Source: Brachybacterium squillarum M-6-3 (lineage in GTDB: Bacteria > Actinomycetota > Actinomycetes > Actinomycetales > Dermabacteraceae). Taken from it: 64,000 bases of DNA. The notes under the pieces were generated by a model. It made no database searches, was not told the DNA's origin, and was given only the letters and a program-made list of their open reading frames with translations. The stretch lies in assembly GCF_000225825.1 (NCBI RefSeq), contig NZ_AGBX01000001.1, positions 1,054,001-1,118,000 on the forward strand, read 5' to 3'. Position numbers and translations under genes: made by a program. Positions 8,506 to 15,854 of this stretch are shown piece after piece. The first letter of the stretch is position 1. Each line of letters begins with the position of its first letter.

Positions 8506-9024
8506 ATGAGCATCGCCCTGGACCTCCTCATCGACGCCGCCTCCCGCCCCCGCGAGGCCCTGGACACCCTGCGGCAGGGGATCGCCGCCGCCCCGCGCGC
8601 CCTGGACGCCCACCCCGGCGGGCACGACAACTCCGTGGCCTGGCTGCTGTGGCACACCGGCCGCGAGATCGACGTGCAGGTCGCCGACCTCAGCGGGCAG
8701 CCCGAGCGCTGGGACGGCGGCGGCTTCGCCGAACGCACCGGCCTCGGCGAGGCGGGGGCCGGGATCGGCTACGGCCACACCCCCGAGCAGGCCCGCGCCA
8801 TCACGGTGAGGGCGGCCGAGCCGCTGCTGGAATACCTCGACGCCGCCGTCGGCTCCCTGCTGGAGTACCTGGGCACACTCACCGAGGCGGACCTCACCGC
8901 GGTCATCGACGAGGCCTGGGACCCGCCGGTCACCCGCGGTGCCCGCCTGGTCAGCATCATCGACGACGCGGCCAAGCACATCGGGCAGGCGGCCTACGTG
9001 TTGGGGATGCCCGAGCTCCGCTGA
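8506..9024 (+). CDS. DinB superfamily (DUF664-like) protein
   Basis: 172 residues forming a predicted four-helix bundle of the DinB/YfiT superfamily. Candidate metal ligands are the histidines in NSVAWLLWHTGREID (about residue 50) and in AAKHIGQAAY (about residue 160). Actinobacterial members of this superfamily include mycothiol-dependent S-transferases and isomerases, so a thiol-dependent detoxification or transfer reaction is possible, though the substrate cannot be read. The ATG at 8506 is chosen over upstream in-frame codons because it sits seven bases after a TACCGT box. A strong convergent terminator follows. Confidence 0.75.
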   Translation: MSIALDLLIDAASRPREALDTLRQGIAAAPRALDAHPGGHDNSVAWLLWHTGREIDVQVADLSGQPERWDGGGFAERTGLGEAGAGIGYGHTPEQARAITVRAAEPLLEYLDAAVGSLLEYLGTLTEADLTAVIDEAWDPPVTRGARLVSIIDDAAKHIGQAAYVLGMPELR

Positions 9025-9042
9025 GCCCCACCCGGGAACAGG

Positions 9043-9086
9043 GCGACCCCGGCTCCCGTCAGGGGGGGGGGAGGAGCCGGGGTCGC
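9043..9086. terminator. Bidirectional terminator
   Basis: Perfect 14-base inverted repeat, GCGACCCCGGCTCC and its complement, around a loop containing ten consecutive G. It lies between the convergent DinB gene and the lipoprotein gene ending at 9164, so it can serve both. Confidence 0.75.
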
Positions 9087-9163
9087 GGGGGCGGCGCACG
9101 CAGGGGGATGGGCGCCGCCCGGTCGGAGGGGCCCCGTGGGCCCGCGCTCCGACAGCTGGTGGA

Positions 9164-10597
9164 TCAGCCGTTCTGCGGGGGAGTGCCACCCATGTCGCCG
9201 CCCCCGCCCCCGCCGCCCATCTGGGTGCCGAGCTCGTCGGCCGAGGTGATCTCGGTGCCGTTGGCGGTCACGGTGGCCCCGTCCAGGGTGATGTCGCCAT
9301 TGGCGTCCACCGGGCCCTCGCCGCCGTTGTCGGCGCTGGTGATGTCCACGGTGCCGCCGGTCAGGGAGACGGAGCCGTTGGAGTCCAGGCCGTCGGCCCC
9401 GGCGTCCACCGTGACGGTGCCGCCGTTGATCGACAACCAGGAACCGTCGTCGGTCTCGGAGCCACCGCCCATCGCCCCGGCGCTGCCGGCGTCGGCGGTG
9501 GAGTCATCCTCGGAATCGGTGGTGGAGGCGGCGGTGGCGTTCATGCCGTCGTCGGAGGCGGTGATGTCGATGGTGCCGCCCTCGATCATGATGTCCTGGG
9601 CCTCGAAGCCCTCCACGGACTCGGAGACGGTCACCGTGCCGTCGAGCACCTCGATGGCCTGCTCGGCGTCGATCGCGTCATCGCCGGAGGCGATCGCGAA
9701 GGTGCCGGCGCTGATCAGCACCCAGCCGCGGTCCTCGTCCTCGTAGTTGTCGGACTTGATGGCGTCGCCGCCGGCGGTGATGTCGAAGGTGCCGTCGGTG
9801 ATGGAGACGTAGTCCTTGCCGCGGATGGCGTCGTCGGCGGCGGTGACGGTGAGGTCGCCGGAGACGATCGCGAGGCCGTCGGAGCTGGAGATGCCGTCGT
9901 TGGTGCTGCCGGTGACGGTCAGCGAACCGGAGCCCGCGATGGTGAGGTCCGAGGCGGAGGCGATCGCGGCCACCGGGGTGGAGTCGTCGTCCACCGTGTA
10001 GTCCGAGCCGTCGCTCACGGAGTTCTCGGTGCCGTCCTCGAGGTACAGGGTGGCCTCGTCGGCGCTGGTCACGGCGATGCCGGTGCCGTCGCTGTGGGTG
10101 ATGGTGACGCCGTCGAGGATGACGGTGACGGTCTCGTCGTCGGCCGCGGCGATGACCAGCTGGCCGTCGGTCAGCTCGCCGGAGATGCGGTACACGCCGC
10201 CGGAGGTGATGGTGACGGTCGAGCCGTCCACGGTCACCGCGTCGGAGGAGGGGCTGGAGCCGTCGTCGGAGAGGGTGACGGTCTCCTCCTCGGAGGCCTC
10301 CCAGCTCAGATCGTCGTCGTCGTAGTGGGTGTCCAGGGTGGTGAGGTCCAGCGAGCTCAGCAGGTCGTTGCTGTAGTCGGTGGTGGTGGCCGCCGCGGTG
10401 TCGCTGGTGTCGGTGCTGGAGCTCGAGGAGCTGGTGGTCGTGGTGGTCTCCGAGGAGTCCGTGCCGGTGATCGCGGTGGCGGCGCCACAGGCGGCCAGGG
10501 CGAGGGTGGCGGCGCCCGCGGCGACCGTGGCCGTGATGCGACGGACGCCGCGCAGGCCGCCGGTGCGTCCGGCGGAGGTGGTCTTCGTGGTGCGCAT
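9164..10597 (-). CDS. Carbohydrate-binding beta-helix lipoprotein (Cthe_2159-like)
   Basis: A 477-residue exported lipoprotein. A twin-Arg-like basic N-terminus, a hydrophobic stretch and the lipobox LALAAC place the acylated cysteine at residue 37. A Ser/Thr/Asp-rich linker follows, then repeated short strands with Asp-rich turns such as SGGVYRISGELTDGQ, GDDAIDAEQAIEVLDG and TSADNGGEGPVDANG, the pattern of the calcium-dependent polysaccharide-binding beta-helix family Cthe_2159 (DUF4353). The C-terminus is Gly-rich. It probably binds acidic polysaccharide at the cell surface. The ATG at 10597 has an AAAGG site. A terminator at 10756-10792 separates it from the VTC gene, so it has its own promoter, near a motif shared with the DUF4956 gene. 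Confidence 0.8.
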   Translation of the reverse strand: MRTTKTTSAGRTGGLRGVRRITATVAAGAATLALAACGAATAITGTDSSETTTTTSSSSSSTDTSDTAAATTTDYSNDLLSSLDLTTLDTHYDDDDLSWEASEEETVTLSDDGSSPSSDAVTVDGSTVTITSGGVYRISGELTDGQLVIAAADDETVTVILDGVTITHSDGTGIAVTSADEATLYLEDGTENSVSDGSDYTVDDDSTPVAAIASASDLTIAGSGSLTVTGSTNDGISSSDGLAIVSGDLTVTAADDAIRGKDYVSITDGTFDITAGGDAIKSDNYEDEDRGWVLISAGTFAIASGDDAIDAEQAIEVLDGTVTVSESVEGFEAQDIMIEGGTIDITASDDGMNATAASTTDSEDDSTADAGSAGAMGGGSETDDGSWLSINGGTVTVDAGADGLDSNGSVSLTGGTVDITSADNGGEGPVDANGDITLDGATVTANGTEITSADELGTQMGGGGGGGDMGGTPPQNG

Positions 10598-10688
10598 GGG
10601 GATCTGCCTTTCGTGGGAGGGCCGGAAGGGCCGGGCCGGGGTCCTGACCGGGGCTGTCCCGGCGATGAGTTCACTCTCCGGGCCGAAG

Positions 10689-10710
10689 CTGTGCATCGGC
10701 TATGTCCGCC
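10689..10710 (-). promoter_or_regulatory. Shared upstream motif, copy 1 (lipoprotein gene)
   Basis: On the plus strand: CTGTGCATC, two bases, CTATGTC, one base, GCC. The same motif, 19 of 22 bases identical, lies at 12472-12493. A TGTGAG follows 12 bases later, at the same distance as TATGAG in the other copy. It ends 92 bases before the lipoprotein start. Read on the minus strand it could be the core promoter (CTCAYA, 17 bases, ACATAG) or an operator. Confidence 0.6.
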
Positions 10711-10755
10711 GGATGGTCCGCCTGTGAGGGACGTGGATGTGAGGTGGGAGACGCC

Positions 10756-10792
10756 CGAGCGGCCCGCACCCGGGGTGGGTGCGGGCCGCTCG
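10756..10792 (-). terminator. Terminator after the VTC gene
   Basis: Perfect 16-base stem CGAGCGGCCCGCACCC with its complement and a five-base loop, 24 bases beyond the stop of the VTC gene and upstream of the lipoprotein gene. Confidence 0.75.
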
Positions 10793-10815
10793 ATCGGGAT
10801 CCCTGCGGGTGGGGT

Positions 10816-11766
10816 TCAGGCCGTCGCCGGCCGGTGGATGGGGGCGCTCAGGCGGCCCAGGGTGCGGTGCCAGCGTTTGGCCGGCAGGTCGCGGTGCATC
10901 AGCGCCAGACCGGTGGCGTACTTCGAGAGCCGCTGCGGGCGGTAGCCGGCGGTCCACAGCATCCGGTCGACGCTGCCGGGGCGGGTGCCGGCCTTGGTCT
11001 CCACCACCACCTGGTCCTCCAACCGGCTGTGGCGGCCGTCCGGGTCGACCCACACCAGGGCGTCGTCCAGGGTGAGGCGCGCCTCCTCCTGCTCCAGCAG
11101 CACGGTGGTGCGCTGGTAACGGGTGGACAGCACCGGCAGCAGCTCCCCGCTGGGCAGCGGGCAGTCGGCGGCGGCGAGGGTGTCCAGCACGAACTCGCGG
11201 GGCGCCCCGTCCAGGGGACGGGTGCGGGCGCCGTGCTCCGCATCGGCGGGGGAGTCCAGCGCGATGCGCAGCTTCGAGGACTCGCCGCGGCCGGTGCGGG
11301 TCTTCACCTCCAGGAAGGAGGTGCCGGTGTCCAGGTAGTCGCGGCGGCGGGTCTTCCAGCGGCGGCGTCGCCCGGTGGCGGCCGCCCGGTAGGAGGCCAG
11401 CTCCGCGGTGTCGTAGTAGGTGGAGCGGTAGCCGAAGCCGCGGCGGCCGTCGATCTCGAGCACCCGCAGGCGGTCGTCGATCCGGCCCAGCAGCTCCTCG
11501 ATGACGGGGCGCGGCACCAGGTACTTGCGGTCCACCCGGGTCATCAGGGCGGCCCGCTCGGCGAGCTCCTCCAGCCCGATGGCCGGGAGGGCTGCCAGGG
11601 GGTCGGTGGGGCGGGCCGCGCGGCGGGCCCGGGCTGGCTGCGGGGCGATGTGGGCGGTGGCGCGCCGGTCCTGGACGCCCGCGGTGGTGGTGCGGTGAGC
11701 GGCGGTGGGCGCCGGGTGGGCGGCGGTGCCGGCGGGCAGCGGGAGGGTGCGGTCCCGGGCGCTCAT
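10816..11766 (-). CDS. VTC-domain polyphosphate polymerase-like protein
   Basis: 316 residues. After a 60-residue Ala/Pro/Arg-rich N-terminus comes a VTC domain, the tunnel fold that makes polyphosphate in yeast Vtc4 and occurs in bacterial homologues. Typical features are MTRVDRKYLVP (about residue 75), YRSTYYDTAEL (113), FLEVKTRTGRGESSK (150), and RLSKYATGLAL near the C-terminus, supplying the basic and acidic residues of the tunnel. Polyphosphate synthesis from a nucleoside triphosphate is inferred from the family; bacterial VTC-DUF4956 pairs remain poorly characterised. Its ATG overlaps the stop of the DUF4956 gene by four bases (ATGA), so the two are coupled. Confidence 0.8.
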   Translation of the reverse strand: MSARDRTLPLPAGTAAHPAPTAAHRTTTAGVQDRRATAHIAPQPARARRAARPTDPLAALPAIGLEELAERAALMTRVDRKYLVPRPVIEELLGRIDDRLRVLEIDGRRGFGYRSTYYDTAELASYRAAATGRRRRWKTRRRDYLDTGTSFLEVKTRTGRGESSKLRIALDSPADAEHGARTRPLDGAPREFVLDTLAAADCPLPSGELLPVLSTRYQRTTVLLEQEEARLTLDDALVWVDPDGRHSRLEDQVVVETKAGTRPGSVDRMLWTAGYRPQRLSKYATGLALMHRDLPAKRWHRTLGRLSAPIHRPATA

Positions 11767-12416
11767 CGGCTCACCGCCGGCACCGTGGTGGTGGGGGTGA
11801 CGTGGCCGCCCAGCGGATGCTCGTCGCGCTCGACCGCGGCGGCGCCGAGCTCGACGGCCCCGGCGCGGCGACCGGCGCGGAGACGGTAGCGGACGTCCAC
11901 CCAGGTGGTGTCGGCGACCAGGTCCAGGCGCTGCACGGAGACGGCGGTGACGTCGGCGCCGAGCATCTCCTCGAGGTGGGCGCGCAGCTCGTCCTCGTCC
12001 TGGATGGCATGGTCCACCACGATCACCTGGCGGCGGTGCGCCCCCAGCAGGGAGGGGTGGTCCACGATCGCCATGGTGGCGACGATGACCGCCATGAAGG
12101 CGATCCCGAGCACGCTCGGGGTGGTGGACAGGCCCGCGACCAGGCCCAGGGCCAGCACCGCGAAGTAGTAGGCGATCTCGTGCTGCGCCAGCTCGTCGGA
12201 GCGCAGGCGGATGATCGACAGCACACCGAACAGGCCCAGGCCCAGGCCCGCGGTCACGGAGGACCCGGCGAGCAGCGCGGCCACGGCCAGCACGCCCGCG
12301 TTGATGCCGATGAAGGCGACCACGAGGTCGCGGCGGCGGTGGCGGGGCCAGTAGATGCCGAAGGTCAGGACCGTGACGGCGATGAGGTCCAGGGCGTACA
12401 TGGGGTAGGTGGACAT
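11763..12416 (-). CDS. DUF4956 membrane protein
   Basis: 217 residues with about four or five transmembrane helices in the first 140 (for example ALDLIAVTVLTFGIYW, LVVAFIGINAGVLAVAALLA, EIAYYFAVLALGLVAGL, VLGIAFMAVIVATMAIV), then a cytoplasmic domain of about 80 residues. The core SVTAGLGLGLFGVLSIIRLR is characteristic of DUF4956. The family is regularly encoded beside VTC-domain proteins and is presumed to be the membrane partner of polyphosphate synthesis or export. The ATG at 12416 is preceded by an AAGGAGCACC site; an upstream in-frame extension is not needed. It is first in the operon, downstream of the shared motif at 12472-12493. Confidence 0.8.
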   Translation of the reverse strand: MSTYPMYALDLIAVTVLTFGIYWPRHRRRDLVVAFIGINAGVLAVAALLAGSSVTAGLGLGLFGVLSIIRLRSDELAQHEIAYYFAVLALGLVAGLSTTPSVLGIAFMAVIVATMAIVDHPSLLGAHRRQVIVVDHAIQDEDELRAHLEEMLGADVTAVSVQRLDLVADTTWVDVRYRLRAGRRAGAVELGAAAVERDEHPLGGHVTPTTTVPAVSR

Positions 12417-12471
12417 GGGTGCTCCTTGGGGGATGCGGGGATCTCGACGGGAACGAGACTCCGCCGCGGAC

Positions 12472-12493
12472 CTGTGCATCTCCTATGTCTGCC
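12472..12493 (-). promoter_or_regulatory. Shared upstream motif, copy 2 (DUF4956-VTC operon)
   Basis: Second copy of the motif at 10689-10710, differing at three of 22 bases and with TATGAG at the same downstream distance. It lies 56 bases before the DUF4956 start, in the same orientation relative to its gene as copy 1. Confidence 0.6.
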
Positions 12494-12537
12494 CTGTCGC
12501 GGGTGTATGAGAGCTGAACGACAGATGTCGCCCCTGG

Positions 12538-12732
12538 TCAGGGGGTCGTGGCCACGACCTCCAGCTCGAATCCCTGGGCGTGCTCGAGGGAAAGGGCGGT
12601 GTGCTCGGGGCCGCCGGCGTGCGGGTAGCGGCTGCCGAACAGCTCCGTCCAGCCGTGCACGGGAGCCGCGGCTCGCAGGGCATCCAGCCACCCGCCGCCC
12701 CTGTCTCTCCTCCACTCGCGGGCGAATCTGGG
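12538..12732 (-). pseudogene. C-terminal remnant of a VOC/glyoxalase-family protein
   Basis: The minus strand encodes HGWTELFGSRYPHAGGPEHT followed by ALSLEHAQGFELEVVA and a stop at 12538-12540. This is the usual C-terminal end of small VOC-family (glyoxalase/bleomycin-resistance) proteins, including the PHAGG loop and the final E-x-E-V-V-A strand. Upstream the frame runs straight into the 70-base palindrome at 12733-12802, and no N-terminal half is present, so only about 60 codons survive. It has no start codon with a ribosome site of its own. Confidence 0.6.
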
Positions 12733-12802
12733 CACAAACCTGGCTGTGGTGGTAGGCAACCCGCATATGTGCAGGTTGCCTACCACCACAACCAGGTTTG
12801 TG
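12733..12802. repeat. 70-base palindromic element
   Basis: Two 29-base arms, 12733-12761 and 12774-12802, are reverse complements with one mismatch, around a 12-base centre containing CATATG. The arms begin CACAAACCTGG and end GGTAGGCAACC. It is AT-richer than its surroundings and falls exactly where the VOC remnant loses its N-terminus. It may be a REP/MITE-type element, a strong bidirectional terminator or the scar of a mobile element. Only one copy is in the window. Confidence 0.75.
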
Positions 12803-12938
12803 TACGCGGCCGGGGAAGAACGCACTCCGCGAGGCCCGGTGGACGCCGGGTCGGCGGCGGGGCAGGCTGGGCACGGGGCCGCCCGGCACCGACGCCGACC
12901 TGCCACCGCCCCGCAGGACCCGCGCCGAAGGAGCCGCC

Positions 12939-13487
12939 ATGTCCGACCAGCACAGCACCCAGCCCGCCCCCGCCACGCTGTCCGAGGCGGCCCTCGACCT
13001 GCTGGGCGCCCGGCGCCAGTGCTCCACCTGCGGGGTGGAGGCGCCCGCCGCCCTCGACGACGCCCTCGTGTGGATCGCCGAGCCCGATGCGCACTGGCTG
13101 CAGCACCGCCCCGCGGCGACCGAGATCTTCACGGGCACCCGCGAGGTGCTGCCCGAGGTGCGGGTCGCCGTGCTCGGCGGGCACTTCCCCGGCAACTGCG
13201 TCGTGCACTGGGACGGCCGCGACGGTGCCGGAGTGCTGCTCAACGGGGACACCATCGCCCCCCACCCCGACCGCCGCACGGTCGCCTTCATGCGCTCCTT
13301 CCCCGACCGCATCCCGCTGTCCGGGGCGGTGGCGCTGCGCGTCGCCGAGGCGGCCGCCGCGCACCCCTTCGCGCGGGTCTCCGGCAACTTCGAGAACCTC
13401 GTGCCTCGGGACGCCCGGCAGACCGTGCGGGACTCCGCCCGTCGCCACGCCGCCTGGACCGACGGCGAGCACGACGACCTCACCTGA
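12939..13487 (+). CDS. MBL-fold hydrolase-like protein, apparently internally deleted
   Basis: 182 residues. The C-terminal two thirds (VAVLGGHFPGNCVVHWDG, LLNGDTIAPHPDRR, FMRSFPDRIPLSG) resemble the second half of actinobacterial metallo-beta-lactamase-fold hydrolases, including the third-site His (GGHFPG) and the Asp of NGDT. The N-terminus has the QCSTCG cysteine pair that often begins such proteins, but it passes directly to WIAEPDAHWLQ; the HxHxDH segment expected between them is absent. The protein is about 80 residues shorter than its relatives and probably cannot bind two metals. The ATG at 12939 has a GAAGGAG site. It may be an expressed but inactive product of an in-frame deletion. 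Confidence 0.6.
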   Translation: MSDQHSTQPAPATLSEAALDLLGARRQCSTCGVEAPAALDDALVWIAEPDAHWLQHRPAATEIFTGTREVLPEVRVAVLGGHFPGNCVVHWDGRDGAGVLLNGDTIAPHPDRRTVAFMRSFPDRIPLSGAVALRVAEAAAAHPFARVSGNFENLVPRDARQTVRDSARRHAAWTDGEHDDLT

Positions 13488-13567
13488 GTCCCCTCCCGGC
13501 GGGCGCACAGCCACCGCACAGGCGCAGCCGGGATCGGGGCACAGCACCGCGTCCCAGGCTTGCCGCC

Positions 13568-14569
13568 ATGACCACCGCGCACCCCGACCGCTCGCCGGAG
13601 GACCCGGCCCCGGACACCTCGCAGACCACCGCGACCGACGACGCGACCGGCCGCCGCCGCGTCATCGCCCGCCGCTCCCTGATCGGCGGCGGCATCGCCG
13701 TGCTGGCCGGCGCCGGCGGCTCCGCCGCCTGGGCCTACGACCGTTTCCTGCGCGAGAAGGTCGCCGTGGACAGCGTCTCCGCCGCCGAGGAGGAGGCCGG
13801 CACCGCCACCACCGCGGCCGCCACCAGCAGCGACGGCAGCTTCACCGAGGACGGATACACCTCCTCCACCACCACCCTCACCGTCACCACCACCTCCACC
13901 GTCACCTACTACGCCGCCGAGATCGAGGTGAGCGACGCCAGCATCGTGCGCACCGCGCTCGCCGAGGACTCCTTCGGTCAGAACATCACCGCCCTGCCCA
14001 GTGACATGGCCGCCGACGTCGACGCCGTCCTCGCCATCAACGGCGACTACTACGGCTTCCGCGAGGACGGCATCCAGATCCGCAACGGCGTCCTCTACCG
14101 CGACGAGCCCGCCCGCGAGGGCCTCGTGCTCTTCGCCGACGGCAGCGTCGAGGTGTACGACGAGACCACAACCACCGGCCAGGAGCTGCTGGACGCCGGC
14201 GCCTGGACCACCCTCAGCTTCGGCCCCGCCGTGCTGGTGGACGGCGACCTGCCCGGGGGCATCGAGGAGGTGGAGGTCGACACCAACGTCGGCAACCACT
14301 CCATCCAGTGCAACCAGCCGCGCACCGCCATCGGCGTCATCGGCGACAACCACCTGGTCTTCCTCGTGGTCGACGGCCGCGAGGAGGGCTACTCCCGCGG
14401 CGTCACCCTCCCGGAGGTCGGTGAGATCCTCGCCGAGCTCGGCTGCACCACCGGGTACAACCTCGACGGCGGCGGCTCCTCGACGATGGTGTTCGACGGC
14501 GTGGTCATCAATCAGCCGTCCAACCGCGGCGAGCGCGAGACCAGCGACATCTTCTACGTGGCGGGCTGA
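13568..14569 (+). CDS. Phosphodiester glycosidase (NAGPA-domain) family protein
   Basis: 333 residues. A cytoplasmic N-terminus with an RRR cluster is followed by one membrane helix (SLIGGGIAVLAGAGGSAAWA, about residues 38-57), then a Ser/Thr-rich linker and an extracytoplasmic NAGPA domain. Family motifs are LAINGDYYGFREDGIQIRNG (about 157-176), FGPAVLVDGD, and GYNLDGGGSSTMVFDG near the C-terminus. The family removes GlcNAc or similar caps from phosphodiester-linked sugars, so a role in trimming surface glycopolymers is likely. The ATG is seven bases after CAGGCT, suggesting a leaderless mRNA. The GT2-GtrA gene follows after five bases. Confidence 0.8.
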   Translation: MTTAHPDRSPEDPAPDTSQTTATDDATGRRRVIARRSLIGGGIAVLAGAGGSAAWAYDRFLREKVAVDSVSAAEEEAGTATTAAATSSDGSFTEDGYTSSTTTLTVTTTSTVTYYAAEIEVSDASIVRTALAEDSFGQNITALPSDMAADVDAVLAINGDYYGFREDGIQIRNGVLYRDEPAREGLVLFADGSVEVYDETTTTGQELLDAGAWTTLSFGPAVLVDGDLPGGIEEVEVDTNVGNHSIQCNQPRTAIGVIGDNHLVFLVVDGREEGYSRGVTLPEVGEILAELGCTTGYNLDGGGSSTMVFDGVVINQPSNRGERETSDIFYVAG

Positions 14570-14574
14570 CGACG

Positions 14575-15723
14575 ATGACCACCGCCCCGCTCCGACTGCA
14601 CCGCCCGCTGACCGGCCGCCGCGCCGCCGCCCCCGCCCGGGGCCTCGCCCCGGCCGCCCCCGTTCCCTCGGCCGCGGCTCCGAGCGCCCTCGCCGTCGTC
14701 GTGATCCCCGCGCTGGAGCCCGGCACCGAGCTGGTCGAGCTGGTCGACGCCCTGGTGGACCAGGGCAGCGACGTGCTCGTGATCGACGACGGCTCCGGCC
14801 CCGCCTACGCGGTCACCTTCGACCGCTGCGAGGTGCTCGGCGCGACCATCGTCCACCTCCCCGAGAACCGCGGCAAGGGCTTCGCCCTGCGGGAGGCGCT
14901 CCGCGTCGTGGAGGCCGCCTTCCCCGGCCGCGGCGTCGTCACCGCCGACGCGGACGGTCAGCACACCCTGGGCGACATCCGCCGCGTCCAGGACCGCCTC
15001 GCCGCCGACGAGGACGACGGCGACCGCGCCGGGATCGTGCTGGGCGTGCGCTCCTTCGCCCGCGGCGAGGTGCCCCTGCGCTCCTGGTTCGGGAACCTGG
15101 TCAGCACCAAGCTGTTCCAGTCGTTCGCCGGGGTGCGCCTCGGCGACACCCAGACCGGGCTGCGCGGCATCCCCGCCCGGCACCTGGAGTGGGCCGGCAC
15201 CCTGCCCGGGGACCGCTACGAATACGAGTACACGATGCTCGTGCAGGCGGCGCGGGCCGGCATCGAGCTGGTGCAGGTGCCGATCGAGACCATCTACGTC
15301 GACGAGAACGCGACCAGCCACTTCCGGCCGCTGCGGGACTCGCTGCGGGTGCTGGCCCCGGTGCTGGGCTTCGCCGGGACCGGCCTGGCCTCCTTCGCGC
15401 TGGACACGGCCCTGTTCCTGGGCTTCTCGGCGCTCGGCGCCGAGATCTGGCTGGCCCTGGGCCTGGCCCGGGTCCTCAGCGGAGGCATGAACTTCACCCT
15501 GAACCGGCACCTGGTGTTCCGCGGCGGCCGCCGCACCCCGCTGGGGGCCGCTCTGGTCCGGTACGTGGTGCTGGCGGGCGTGGTGCTCGCCGGGGGCGTG
15601 CTGCTGGTGGACACGCTGGCCGCGATCGGGCTGCCGCTGGTGGTCGCGAAGGTGGGCGCGGATCTGCTGCTGTTCGCCGTCAGCTACCTGGTGCAGCGTC
15701 TGGTGGTGTTCCGCGGCCGCTGA
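14575..15723 (+). CDS. Bifunctional GT2 glycosyltransferase / GtrA-family flippase
   Basis: 382 residues with two domains. Residues about 38-250 are a GT-A glycosyltransferase (VLVIDDGSGP, ENRGKGFALREAL, VVTADADGQHTLGDI, TQTGLRGIPARHLEW), close to dolichyl- or polyprenyl-phosphate sugar synthases. Residues about 258-380 form four transmembrane helices of the GtrA family, ending SYLVQRLVVFRGR. Such fusions make a polyprenyl-phosphate-linked sugar and may flip it to the outside, where another enzyme uses it to decorate surface polymers. It is five bases behind the phosphodiester glycosidase gene and certainly co-transcribed. A strong terminator follows. Confidence 0.85.
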   Translation: MTTAPLRLHRPLTGRRAAAPARGLAPAAPVPSAAAPSALAVVVIPALEPGTELVELVDALVDQGSDVLVIDDGSGPAYAVTFDRCEVLGATIVHLPENRGKGFALREALRVVEAAFPGRGVVTADADGQHTLGDIRRVQDRLAADEDDGDRAGIVLGVRSFARGEVPLRSWFGNLVSTKLFQSFAGVRLGDTQTGLRGIPARHLEWAGTLPGDRYEYEYTMLVQAARAGIELVQVPIETIYVDENATSHFRPLRDSLRVLAPVLGFAGTGLASFALDTALFLGFSALGAEIWLALGLARVLSGGMNFTLNRHLVFRGGRRTPLGAALVRYVVLAGVVLAGGVLLVDTLAAIGLPLVVAKVGADLLLFAVSYLVQRLVVFRGR

Positions 15724-15732
15724 CCCGGCCCC

Positions 15733-15776
15733 GGGGTGGCGGACGGGAGCAGGGGAGAGCTCCCGTCCGTCACCCC
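15733..15776 (+). terminator. Terminator after GT2-GtrA gene
   Basis: Stem of 18 bases with one mismatch (GGGGTGGCGGACGGGAGC against its complement) and an eight-base loop, 9 bases beyond the stop at 15723. Confidence 0.75.
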
Positions 15777-15854
15777 CGTGCAGTACGGTGCCCAGCAGCG
15801 GGCGGCCTCCTCGCGCCGCACGGCGCACCGCCCCCGATCCGTGAGGAGACATCG

